Shown here in pieces: positions 44,330 through 53,557 of a DNA stretch of 64,000 bases (position 1 is its first letter; every line of letters begins with the position of its first letter). Source of the DNA: Myceligenerans salitolerans (lineage in GTDB: Bacteria; Actinomycetota; Actinomycetes; Actinomycetales; Cellulomonadaceae). Position numbers and translations under genes: made by a program. Where the stretch lies: the NCBI RefSeq assembly GCF_017349295.1, contig NZ_JAFMPK010000047.1:62001-126000 (forward strand). The letters are read 5' to 3'. Below the pieces are notes generated by a model, which saw nothing but the letters and a program-made list of their open reading frames with translations, did not search any database and was not told where the DNA came from.

Positions 44330-44473
44330 GGGACCATTGTCCGGGACGGACGAGTTCGCCCCGTCCGCCCGGGGCGAGCGCGAACCACCGACGGCGTGCC
44401 CTCCGGGCAAAAAAGTGTGCCAAGCTAGGAACTCCCACACCACCCACCCGTGCGGTCACCTAACCTCATGTCC

Positions 44474-44929
44474 ATGACACGAGTGCTCATCCTCAACGGA
44501 CCCAATCTCGGCCGGCTCGGTGTCCGTGAGCCCGAGATCTACGGACATGCCACGCCGGCCGATCTCGAGGCGGCCGCGGGGAAGTGGGCGAGCGAGCTCG
44601 GTCTCGACGTCGAGGTCCGGCAGACCGACGACGAAGGGACGCTCCTGGGCTGGCTGCACGAGGCCGTGGACGGGCGCGCGCACGTCGTCCTCAATCCGGC
44701 GGCGTTCACGCACTACAGCTACGGCATGCGGGACGCGGCGGCTCAGGTGACCGGGTCAGGTCTCACCCTGGTGGAGGTTCACCTGTCGAACCCGGCGACC
44801 CGCGAGTCGTTCCGCCATCTCTCGGTGGTCGCGGGGGTGGCCACGGGGACGATCGCAGGTTTCGGCTTCGAGAGCTACCACCTCGCCCTCAGGGCGGTGG
44901 CGTCACGGGTGTCCGAGGCAGCAGGGTAA
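44474..44929 (+). CDS. aroQ: type II 3-dehydroquinate dehydratase
   Basis: A 151-residue dodecamer-forming enzyme that removes water from dehydroquinate. The flexible lid LNGPNLGRLGVREPEIYG carries the catalytic Arg and Tyr. LNPAAFTHYS and the active-site His in VEVHLSNPATRESFRHLS are present. TAACCT (44461-44466) ends 7 nt before the ATG at 44474, with no Shine-Dalgarno, so it is probably leaderless. It completes the shikimate genes aroE-C-K-B, from which it is separated by about 10 kb of unrelated genes. Confidence 0.94.
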   Translation: MTRVLILNGPNLGRLGVREPEIYGHATPADLEAAAGKWASELGLDVEVRQTDDEGTLLGWLHEAVDGRAHVVLNPAAFTHYSYGMRDAAAQVTGSGLTLVEVHLSNPATRESFRHLSVVAGVATGTIAGFGFESYHLALRAVASRVSEAAG

Positions 44930-44978
44930 AGCTCACGACTGAATTCTGCTCCACTTAAGCACTAAGCGAAAGTGCGGC

Positions 44979-45740
44979 TCAAGGCATGCCGATGCCTGCG
45001 GCCGCGCTGTCGAGCCCGACGACGGCCAACCCGGCGACTGCTACCAGCCAGCTCGCGAAGCTTCCGATGAGGAAGTACTCCGAGACCGGGTTCGGCCGGA
45101 CCCCGGTGGCCGCCGATTTGTGGTCGGCCTTGACGTCGGGGTAGCGCAGCAAACCCTTCGCGGCGACGACGGCGGCCGCTGCGGTGAATGCTCCGGTCAT
45201 GCCGAGTCCGAGGATGAACAGACGCTCCATGGATCCCAGTACCCGGCCGCTCTTGAGCCGTTGCTCCCCGGGTGTCGTCGGCACGCCGACGGTCTCAAGG
45301 GTGAGGCGGACGATGACATTTGCCGTGGCCAGCTGCGCCAGGGCGACGCCGAGGACCAGAACGGCGCGGTTGTACGGGATGGCGGTCAGCGGACCGGAGA
45401 ACACCGCGGGCCATTGCCCGTCGTTGCCATCCGCCAGCAGGAGACTGATGGCGACGCCGAAACCCAGGCCCGTGAAGGCCACGAGGCGCGAGCTCCGGCG
45501 TGTCCTGGTCGCGAGGGCGTCAGCCGACCCGAGCGTCCAGGCGGTCAGTGCGAGCGCGAGCGGGATGGTCAGGAGCCAGTCCAGACCCGTCGTTCCCCCG
45601 GCCGCTAGAAGGAGCGCGAGGACGACGAGCCCGACGGCGAGGACGGTGATCCGTCGCCGTGCCGAGGTGTCGTCGTCGGACGCGCGGAGCAGGTCGCTCA
45701 CGCCAAGTGCGCCCAGGAATGCTCCCAGTACTGCCATCAT
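44979..45740 (-). CDS. multi-pass membrane protein, SatD partner (DUF3307-like C-terminus)
   Basis: A 253-residue protein with about seven hydrophobic segments. I do not recognise a named family with certainty. The C-terminal part (GRVLGSMERLFILGLGM, AAKGLLRYPDVKADHKSA, SEYFLIGSFASWL) resembles the C-terminal part of DUF3307 proteins, which are often found next to satD. The first half differs. The ATG overlaps the satD stop (ATGA), so the two are co-translated. It is probably a cytoplasmic-membrane partner or effector of SatD; the molecular role is unknown. Confidence 0.7.
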   Translation of the reverse strand: MMAVLGAFLGALGVSDLLRASDDDTSARRRITVLAVGLVVLALLLAAGGTTGLDWLLTIPLALALTAWTLGSADALATRTRRSSRLVAFTGLGFGVAISLLLADGNDGQWPAVFSGPLTAIPYNRAVLVLGVALAQLATANVIVRLTLETVGVPTTPGEQRLKSGRVLGSMERLFILGLGMTGAFTAAAAVVAAKGLLRYPDVKADHKSAATGVRPNPVSEYFLIGSFASWLVAVAGLAVVGLDSAAAGIGMP

Positions 45741-46345
45741 CCTGCCTCTCCGAAGGTGACCTGCGCGTCGTGTGCCGCCCGGACGCCACGGGCGAAGGCC
45801 TGACTCACCGCCGACTCGGTGATGCCCTCGACCTCCGCGATCGCCCGTTGCGACTCGCCCCGCAACGCCAGGAGGAGCATGCGGTGCTGGCGGTCGTTGA
45901 GTGTCGCGACGAGTGCGTCCCGGGCGAGCAGGAACGCGTTGACGAACGAGGGGTGGGGTGCGTTCTCGTCGTCGTCGGGGCCCACGTAGCAGGTCCCGTG
46001 CTTGCCCTTGAGCTTGTCGATGGCTTCGCGCGCCGCCCACCACCCCGGACCGTCCTGCAGCAGCGGGCGTCGATCGTCGTCGTGGACGGTGACGTCGCCG
46101 TATCCGAGTCCGAAACGCATGTCGACCTCCGGTGCCAGCTGGAGCCGGACGAGAAGTGTCGCCAGCGTGGCGTCACCGATCGTGCGGAACCCGCCCTGGA
46201 CCTCGTCGCCGACCGTCGGCTCCATGAGCTGAGCCGTGTCGATGGTGTCGTTCACCCGGCCGAGGACCTCGCCGATCCTTCGCTGGACCGCCGCACGGTC
46301 AGGGACCTCACGAGATCCGATGAGGTCACCGATGAGCGTGAACAT
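45737..46345 (-). CDS. SatD-family protein with C-terminal HTH
   Basis: A 202-residue protein. The N-terminal 110 residues match the SatD family: LIGDLIGSREVPDR (D7), PTVGDEVQGGF (D47), MRFGLGYGDV (76-85), DGPGWWAAREAI (98-109). These align in order with the metal-Asp, second metal-Asp, RxGIHxG and xxN-x-x-x-R elements of class III nucleotide cyclases. The catalytic Asn position (R106 minus 4) is Trp. Residues about 150-190 form an HTH (LNDRQHRMLLLALRG, AIAEVEGITESAVSQAFARG). The biochemical activity of SatD is unestablished. A perfect inverted repeat lies upstream and may be its operator. Confidence 0.8.
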   Translation of the reverse strand: MFTLIGDLIGSREVPDRAAVQRRIGEVLGRVNDTIDTAQLMEPTVGDEVQGGFRTIGDATLATLLVRLQLAPEVDMRFGLGYGDVTVHDDDRRPLLQDGPGWWAAREAIDKLKGKHGTCYVGPDDDENAPHPSFVNAFLLARDALVATLNDRQHRMLLLALRGESQRAIAEVEGITESAVSQAFARGVRAAHDAQVTFGEAG

Positions 46346-46392
46346 GGTCGAGGGCCGTCCTCTGAAGACGTCGAGACTTAAGCGCTGAGCTG

Positions 46393-46414
46393 ACTGTTGC
46401 GTATCCGCAACAGT
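46393..46414. promoter_or_regulatory. 9-bp perfect inverted repeat upstream of satD
   Basis: ACTGTTGCG (46393-46401), TATC spacer, CGCAACAGT (46406-46414). It lies 48-69 nt before the satD ATG and about 165 nt before the divergent membrane-protein gene. Since SatD itself has an HTH, autoregulation is plausible. Confidence 0.6.
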
Positions 46415-46448
46415 ACAGGTGAAGAGGCGATGTCGGAGCTAGTCGTGC

Positions 46449-46472
46449 GACCGTGATCGGTCCGAATAGGAT
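46449..46472 (+). promoter_or_regulatory. promoter of PycTM-like gene with GACCG/CGGTC palindrome
   Basis: TAGGAT (46467-46472) is a good -10. GACCG-TGAT-CGGTC (46449-46462) is an inverted repeat covering the -35 area, so a repressor there would block the promoter. The remaining leader to the start codon is about 100 nt. No other ORF is visible in this 233-bp gap. Confidence 0.45.
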
Positions 46473-46578
46473 CCTCGGGGCACGGCCCGGGGCGGTCGGT
46501 CGCCACGCCTCGCAGTCGTCACGCCGGAAGCCTCCGGCCATGCGCTGGCCGGTGAACGGGGAGCAGGGAGGGAAACGG

Positions 46579-47157
46579 GTGAGCTGGTGGGGTGCAGGCC
46601 GCGTGCAGCGCGACGCGCGCCGGCTGACGGGCCGGCCCGGTCAGCGCCGGCCTGCCGAGGGGGCGGTGAGTTCCGATGCGCAGTTCGTCCAGTCGATGCT
46701 GCAGCTGACCATCACGAACGCTGACGTCAAGACCAGCGTCCTGGTCGCGGCGATCGCTCTGACCTTTGGCGTCGGGACTCCCGCGATCCCGTTCGAGCAG
46801 GCGATCGTGCCCGGTTCCTGGCTCGCCGTGGTCGCCGCCTTCCTCGGACTCGTCGCGATCGTGCTCTGCGGTGCTGCCGGCCTGCACCTCGTCCTGTCGC
46901 TGCGACCCCGGATGAAGAAACGAGAGTTCTCCCGCTACTCACTCCCGGACATCGTGGGCGCGTCCGTCGACGAGCTGGCGGCTACCGGCGCGGCTGGCGA
47001 CCGCCGTGAAGCCTGGGTCCAGGTCAAGAACCTGGCAGACATCTCGGCGCAGAAGCATGCTCACATCCGCAGAGCCCTCATCTACTATCCGGCGTCGGTC
47101 GTGCTGATGGTCGTATCGGCGGCGATCGGCATCGTCGTACGCGCCGCGCCGATGTGA
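46579..47157 (+). CDS. three-TM membrane protein resembling Pycsar TM effectors (DUF5706-like)
   Basis: A 192-residue protein. After an Arg-rich start, LQLTITNADVKTSVLVAAIAL (N48-A49-D50-x-K52, then TM1) matches the conserved ADxK-plus-helix opening of PycTM/DUF5706 effectors. TM2 (about 81-107) ends in SLRPR. A cytoplasmic helix (EAWVQVKNLADISAQKHAHIRRA) precedes TM3 (167-187). PycTM proteins disrupt membranes on cyclic-pyrimidine signals; here that role is only inferred. The GTG start follows AGGGAGGG with 6-nt spacing; ATG 46540 and GTG 46453 are alternatives. It is divergent from satD. Confidence 0.6.
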   Translation: MSWWGAGRVQRDARRLTGRPGQRRPAEGAVSSDAQFVQSMLQLTITNADVKTSVLVAAIALTFGVGTPAIPFEQAIVPGSWLAVVAAFLGLVAIVLCGAAGLHLVLSLRPRMKKREFSRYSLPDIVGASVDELAATGAAGDRREAWVQVKNLADISAQKHAHIRRALIYYPASVVLMVVSAAIGIVVRAAPM

Positions 47158-47263
47158 GCGGGCCGCGCCGTCCCCGTTAGACTGAGGCGCTACTCCCGAA
47201 CCTCCCCGGTCACGCCGTGCGTCGTCGTGCCCGGCACATCATCCGAACTACAGGAAGACGAAC

Positions 47264-47827
47264 GTGGCAACCTCGAACGACATCAAGAACGGCACCGTGC
47301 TCCGCATCGACGGTCAGCTCTGGACGATCCTCGAGTTCCAGCACGTCAAGCCGGGCAAGGGTGGCGCGTTCGTCCGTACCAAGATGAAGAACGTGCTGTC
47401 CGGCAAGGTCGTGGACAAGACGTTCAACGCGGGTATCAAGGTCGAGACCGCGAACGTGGACCGTCGCGACTACCAGTACCTGTACATGGACGGTACGGAC
47501 TACGTGTTCATGGACAACGACACGTACGACCAGATCACGATCAGCCCGGCGACGGTGGGTGACGCGAAGGACTTCATGATCGAGGGTATGCAGGTGATGG
47601 TCGCCACGAACGACGGCCAGCCGCTGTACCTCGAGCTGCCGCAGTCGGTGACGATGGAGATCACCTACACGGAGCCGGGCCTGCAGGGTGACCGGTCCAC
47701 CGGCGGCACGAAGCCGGCGACGCTGCAGACCGGTGCGGAGATCCAGGTTCCCCTCTTCCTGGAGCAGGGCACGAAGGTCAAGGTCGACACCCGCACGCGC
47801 GACTACCTGGGACGCGTCAACGACTGA
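47264..47827 (+). CDS. efp: elongation factor P
   Basis: A 187-residue three-domain beta-barrel protein that rescues ribosomes stalled at polyproline. [12 protein letters not shown] carries the loop Lys that contacts the peptidyl-tRNA; the conserved [20 protein letters not shown] and C-terminal [14 protein letters not shown] are present. TAGACT (47178-47183) is a likely -10 with a 74-nt leader. The GTG start is 36 nt after a good AGGAAGACGA region. It is followed by nusB, as usual in Actinobacteria. Confidence 0.97.
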   Translation: MATSNDIKNGTVLRIDGQLWTILEFQHVKPGKGGAFVRTKMKNVLSGKVVDKTFNAGIKVETANVDRRDYQYLYMDGTDYVFMDNDTYDQITISPATVGDAKDFMIEGMQVMVATNDGQPLYLELPQSVTMEITYTEPGLQGDRSTGGTKPATLQTGAEIQVPLFLEQGTKVKVDTRTRDYLGRVND

Positions 47828-47908
47828 TCCTCGGTGCACCGCGGGCAGGAGTGCCGAGACACCCTTCCCGCGGAGCCGAACGGATCAGTCGTCACAGAAA
47901 GGAACCTG

Positions 47909-48325
47909 ATGGGCGCCCGCACCAAGGCGCGCAAGCGCGCCGCCGACATCCTCTTCGAGGCCGAGCAGCGGGACATCGATCCGGCGAAGCTTCTCGCCGA
48001 CCGGGTCGCGACCCCGTACACCGAGGCGCCCGTGCCGCAGTACACGGTCGAGATCGTCGAGGGGGTGCTGGCGCGGCTGGACCGCATCGACGAGGCCCTC
48101 GAGACGTACTCGCACGGCTGGACGCTGCGGCGTATGCCGGCGGTGGACCGCGCCCTGTTGCGTATCGGAACGTGGGAGCTGCTGTTCAACGACGACGTCC
48201 CCGACGCCGTCGCCGTCGACGAGGCGGTGGAGCTCGCCGCCGGGCTGTCCACCGACGAGTCGCCGGCTTTCGTGAACGGGCTCCTCGGCCGGATCAAGGA
48301 CATGAAGCCCAGCCTGCTCGCGTGA
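47909..48325 (+). CDS. nusB: transcription antitermination protein NusB
   Basis: A 138-residue all-helical protein that acts with NusE/S10 in rRNA antitermination. The N-terminal RTKARKRAADILFEAEQRDID, then WTLRRMPAVDRALLRIGTWELLF and ELAAGLSTDESPAFVNGLLGRI, are diagnostic. AGAAAGGAA precedes the ATG by 4 nt. A strong hairpin follows the gene. Confidence 0.95.
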   Translation: MGARTKARKRAADILFEAEQRDIDPAKLLADRVATPYTEAPVPQYTVEIVEGVLARLDRIDEALETYSHGWTLRRMPAVDRALLRIGTWELLFNDDVPDAVAVDEAVELAAGLSTDESPAFVNGLLGRIKDMKPSLLA

Positions 48326-48372
48326 CCCGCTCCGAGGGTCTCGGCGCCGGTGGACGATGCCAGGGCCCGTGA

Positions 48373-50122
<1,750 letters not shown>

Positions 50123-50126
<4 letters not shown>

Positions 50127-51553
50127 CCACCACGTACATCCTGCGCGGCGTGCGCCCGCTCGGCGGCGAGCCCGCCGACGTCGTCCTGTCCGGCGGGCAG
50201 ATCGCGTACGTCGGCGCGCCGGGCACCGCGCCCCGCCCGGCGACGGCTTCGCCGTCCGGGGATCCTTCCGTGGCCGGCACCGCCGGCCCGGGCTCGTCGT
50301 CGGACACGGGCACGGACGTCGTCGAGATCGATGGCGGGAACCGCCTCGTCCTCCTGCCGGGCCTGGTCGACCTGCACACGCACCTGCGCGAACCAGGCCG
50401 GGAGGACGCCGAGACGGTGTACTCCGGCACCCGCGCGGCCGCCGCGGGCGGCTTCACCGCGGTGCACGCGATGGCGAACACGACCCCCACCCAGGACACC
50501 GCCGGTGTCGTCGAGCAGGTGTGGCGGCTCGGGCGTGACGCCGGCTGGGTCGACGTGCGTCCCGTGGGCGCTGTCACCGTGGGCCTCGGCGGCGAGCGCC
50601 TGGCGGAGCTGGGTGCGATGGCGGATTCGGCGGCTGCGGTGCGGGTGTTCTCGGACGACGGGAAGTGTGTGCACGATCCGGTGCTGATGCGGCGGGCGCT
50701 GGAGTACGTGAAGGCGTTCGACGGCGTGGTGGCGCAGCATGCGCAGGAGCCTCGGCTGACCGAGGGTGCGCAGATGAACGAGGGTGTGGTGTCGGCGGAG
50801 GTGGGGCTGGCGGGGTGGCCGGCGGTGGCGGAGGAGTCGATCATCGCGCGGGATGTGCTGCTGGCGGAGCACGTGGGGTCGCGGTTGCACGTGTGTCATC
50901 TGTCGACGGCGCGGTCGGTGGAGATCGTGCGGTGGGCGAAGTCGCGGGGGGTGGAGGTGACGGCGGAGGTGACGCCGCATCATCTGCTGCTGACGGATGA
51001 GCGGGCGCGGTCGTACGACGCGCGGTTCAAGGTGAATCCGCCGTTGCGGACGCGGGCTGATGTGGAGGCGGTGCGTGAGGGGCTGGCGGACGGCACGATC
51101 GATGTCGTGGCGACGGACCATGCGCCGCATCCGGTGGAGGACAAGGACTGCGAGTGGGCGGCGGCGGCGTTCGGGATGACGGGGCTGGAGACGGCCTTGT
51201 CGGTGGTGCAGGCGACGATGGTGGACACGGGGAGGATGTCGTGGGCGGACGTGGCGCGGGTGTTGTCGCAGGCGCCGGCTCGGATCGGGCGGATCGACGG
51301 GGGTGTGCAGGGGCATGGTCGTCCGTTGGAGGTGGGTGAGCCGGCGAACGTGACGTTGGTGGATCCGTCGCGGTCGCGCACGGTGCGTGGTGTGGAGCAG
51401 GTGACGGCGAGTGCGAACACGCCGTTGGAGGGGATGGAGCTGCCGGGTGTGGTGGTGGCGACGTTCCTGCGGGGCCGGGCGACGGTGCTCGGTGGTGTGC
51501 CGGTGGGCGGCGAGCTCGGCCGGGTGGGCGAGACGGAGGGAGTGCTGCTGTGA
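50123..51553 (+). CDS. pyrC: dihydroorotase (class I)
   Basis: A 476-residue zinc amidohydrolase of pyrimidine synthesis. Metal ligands are visible in [40 protein letters not shown] and the catalytic [12 protein letters not shown]. An insertion of about 30 Ser/Ala/Gly/Thr residues sits near 38-66, before GNRLVLLPG. Codon third bases shift from C- to G-ended inside the gene (about 50600). The GTG start overlaps the pyrB stop; the stop overlaps the PH-protein start. Confidence 0.96.
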
Positions 51554-52209
51554 ATCTTCCGATGCCGGTGGCGGTGGCGGTCTGGGTCGTGGTCGGGCTC
51601 GCGCTGCTGTATCTGGTGCTGACGGGGCGGCGTCGGCTGGCGTCGCGGACGAGGGCGGTGGTTCCTGTGCCGCCTCCGGTTCCGGCTGAGGTGGCGGCGT
51701 CGTTGGCCGGTGCGTTGACCGGGGGGCCGGTGCCGGTGTTCGGGCCGGTCGAGGCGACGTACGTGTCGAGCACGCTGCATGGTGACTGGTTGGCGCGCGT
51801 GGGTGCGCATCAGCTGGGTGACCGGGCGCTGGCGCGGGTGAGTGTGCTGGACTCGGGTGTGCTCGTGGAGCGTGAGGGGACGCGGGACGTGTGGATCCCG
51901 GTCGGCGCGATCCGGTCGGCGCAGTTGGCGCCGGGGATGGCGGGGAAGTATGTGGGGGCGGACGGGCTGGTCGTGGTGTCGTGGGCGGTGTCCGGTGACG
52001 ATGCCGGTGAGGGTTCCGTCCTGCTCGACACCGGGCTGCGCACCCGGCACGCCACGGGTCGTGGTGGGCTGGTGGATGCCGTCCGCCATCTGGTCGCGGC
52101 GGGCAGGGCCGGCGCCGCGACGTACGACAGCAGTGAACTTCAGCAGGACGTCCGGCAGTACCAGGCACCCAGCACGACCGGGGGAACACACGATGACGAC
52201 GACATCTGA
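51550..52209 (+). CDS. membrane-anchored PH-like domain protein between pyrC and carA
   Basis: A 219-residue protein with an N-terminal TM helix ([20 protein letters not shown]) and a C-terminal beta-rich region with PH-like strands ([43 protein letters not shown]). The tail is acidic (HDDDDI). It is a conserved actinobacterial neighbour of the pyr genes, with no established function. The GTG start overlaps the pyrC stop. The last 17 nt overlap carA, so it is fully embedded in the operon. Confidence 0.8.
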   Translation: MNLPMPVAVAVWVVVGLALLYLVLTGRRRLASRTRAVVPVPPPVPAEVAASLAGALTGGPVPVFGPVEATYVSSTLHGDWLARVGAHQLGDRALARVSVLDSGVLVEREGTRDVWIPVGAIRSAQLAPGMAGKYVGADGLVVVSWAVSGDDAGEGSVLLDTGLRTRHATGRGGLVDAVRHLVAAGRAGAATYDSSELQQDVRQYQAPSTTGGTHDDDDI

Positions 52210-53557
52210 TCCGATCACCGACATGACGACGAGTTCGACGCGCGCCGCGCTCGTCCTGGAGGACGGCAGCACGTTCGCGGGCCGCGCCTATGGCGCGACG
52301 GGTTCGACGTTCGGGGAGCTGGTGTTCTCCACGGGTATGACGGGCTACCAGGAGACGTTGACGGATCCGTCCTACCACCGGCAGATCGTGGTGATGACGG
52401 CTCCGCACGTGGGCAACACGGGTGTGAACGACGACGACCCGGAGTCGGGGCGGATCTGGGTGTCCGGGTACGTGGTGCGGGATCCCGCGCGGCGTGTGTC
52501 GAGCTGGCGGGCGCGGCGTTCCCTGGACGAGGAGCTGGCGGCGCAGGGTGTGGTCGGGGTGAGTGGTCTGGACACGCGGGCGCTGACGCGGCGGCTGCGT
52601 GAGGAGGGTGTGATGCGCGCCGGGATCTTCTCCGGTGAGGCGCTGTTCGAGGAGGGGCCCGGTGGGCGGGTGCGCGAGCGCCCGGTGTCGGACCTGGTGG
52701 CGCAGGTGCGGTCGGCGCCGCAGATGGCGGGGGCGAACCTGGCGCCGGAGGTGTCCACGCGGGAGTCGTACGTGGTGGAGCCGTCGGGGGAGTTCGCGGG
52801 GCGGGCGCCGGTGGCGACGGTGGTCGCGGTGGATCTGGGGATCAAGGCGATGACGCCGGTGCGGCTGGCGGAGCGTGGTGTGCGGGTCGTGGTGGTTCCG
52901 CAGAGTTCCACGATCGAGGACGTGCTGGAGGTGTTCGCTCAGGCGCCGGAGGGTGCGCCGCGGGGGGTGTTCTTCTCGAACGGTCCGGGGGATCCGGATG
53001 CGGCCGAGCACGAGGTGGGGTTGTTGCGTGAGGTGCTGGACCGGGGGATTCCGTTCTTCGGGATCTGTTTCGGGAACCAGATCCTGGGGCGGGCGCTGGG
53101 GTACGGCACGTTCAAGCTGGGGTACGGGCACCGGGGGATCAATCAGCCGGTGCTGGATCGCACGACGGGGAAGGTGGAGGTGACGGCGCACAACCACGGG
53201 TTCGCCGTGGACGCGCCGGTGTCGGACGGGTCGGGGGGTGCGGTGGCCTCGACGGCTCCGCACGCCGGCGGCCGGTACGGGCGCGTCGTCGTCTCCCATG
53301 TGGGGTTGAACGACCAGGTGGTGGAGGGGTTGACGTGTCTGGACCTGCCGGCTTTCTCGGTGCAGTACCACCCGGAGGCGGCGGCGGGTCCGCATGACGC
53401 GGCGTACCTGTTCGATCGGTTCGTCGGGTTGCTGACGGATCCGGGGGCGTGGCCGCCACGGCTGGCCTCGCCCGGCGGGCCGGTGCCGGACGGTGGGGCC
53501 GTGCCGGTTGCCGCCGCTGATGAGACTGCTGCTGTCGAGACTGAGGAGAAGCACTGA
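52193..53557 (+). CDS. carA: carbamoyl-phosphate synthase small subunit
   Basis: A 454-residue glutamine amidotransferase subunit. It has the N-terminal [51 protein letters not shown], the catalytic Cys in [12 protein letters not shown] and the His/Glu in [17 protein letters not shown]. The C-terminal 40 residues are a low-complexity Ala/Pro/Glu extension. ATG 52193 follows GGGGGA and overlaps the PH-protein stop; ATG 52223 is also possible. Codons are strongly G-ended. The stop shares one base with the carB start (TGATG). Confidence 0.96.
   Translation: MTTTSDPITDMTTSSTRAALVLEDGSTFAGRAYGATGSTFGELVFSTGMTGYQETLTDPSYHRQIVVMTAPHVGNTGVNDDDPESGRIWVSGYVVRDPARRVSSWRARRSLDEELAAQGVVGVSGLDTRALTRRLREEGVMRAGIFSGEALFEEGPGGRVRERPVSDLVAQVRSAPQMAGANLAPEVSTRESYVVEPSGEFAGRAPVATVVAVDLGIKAMTPVRLAERGVRVVVVPQSSTIEDVLEVFAQAPEGAPRGVFFSNGPGDPDAAEHEVGLLREVLDRGIPFFGICFGNQILGRALGYGTFKLGYGHRGINQPVLDRTTGKVEVTAHNHGFAVDAPVSDGSGGAVASTAPHAGGRYGRVVVSHVGLNDQVVEGLTCLDLPAFSVQYHPEAAAGPHDAAYLFDRFVGLLTDPGAWPPRLASPGGPVPDGGAVPVAAADETAAVETEEKH

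Larger units (their letters stand above)
43281..44425. repeat. 17-bp direct repeat flanking soxR and phosphatase genes
   Basis: AAAAAAGTGTGCCAAGC is exact at 43281-43297 (inside the kinase 3' end) and 44409-44425 (before aroQ). The A6 tract is striking in such GC-rich DNA. The two copies enclose soxR and the Tyr-phosphatase gene. It could mark a recombination-mediated insertion, or be a regulatory motif that recurs elsewhere. Confidence 0.7.
44953..46390. repeat. 15-bp direct repeats bounding the satD operon
   Basis: ACTTAAGCACTAAGC (44953-44967) and ACTTAAGCGCTGAGC (46376-46390) match at 13 of 15 positions, in the same orientation. The first lies just past the membrane-protein stop and the second just upstream of satD, so they bracket the two-gene operon. 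They could be target-site or recombination traces, or binding sites. CTTAAG is rare in DNA this GC-rich. Confidence 0.55.

Noticed and set aside
44409-44425. Minus-strand TTGGCAC...TTTTTTGC as a sigma-54-like promoter for the Tyr phosphatase
   Set aside because: GG-to-GC spacing is 11 rather than 10, the second copy lacks the GC element, and Actinobacteria generally lack sigma-54.
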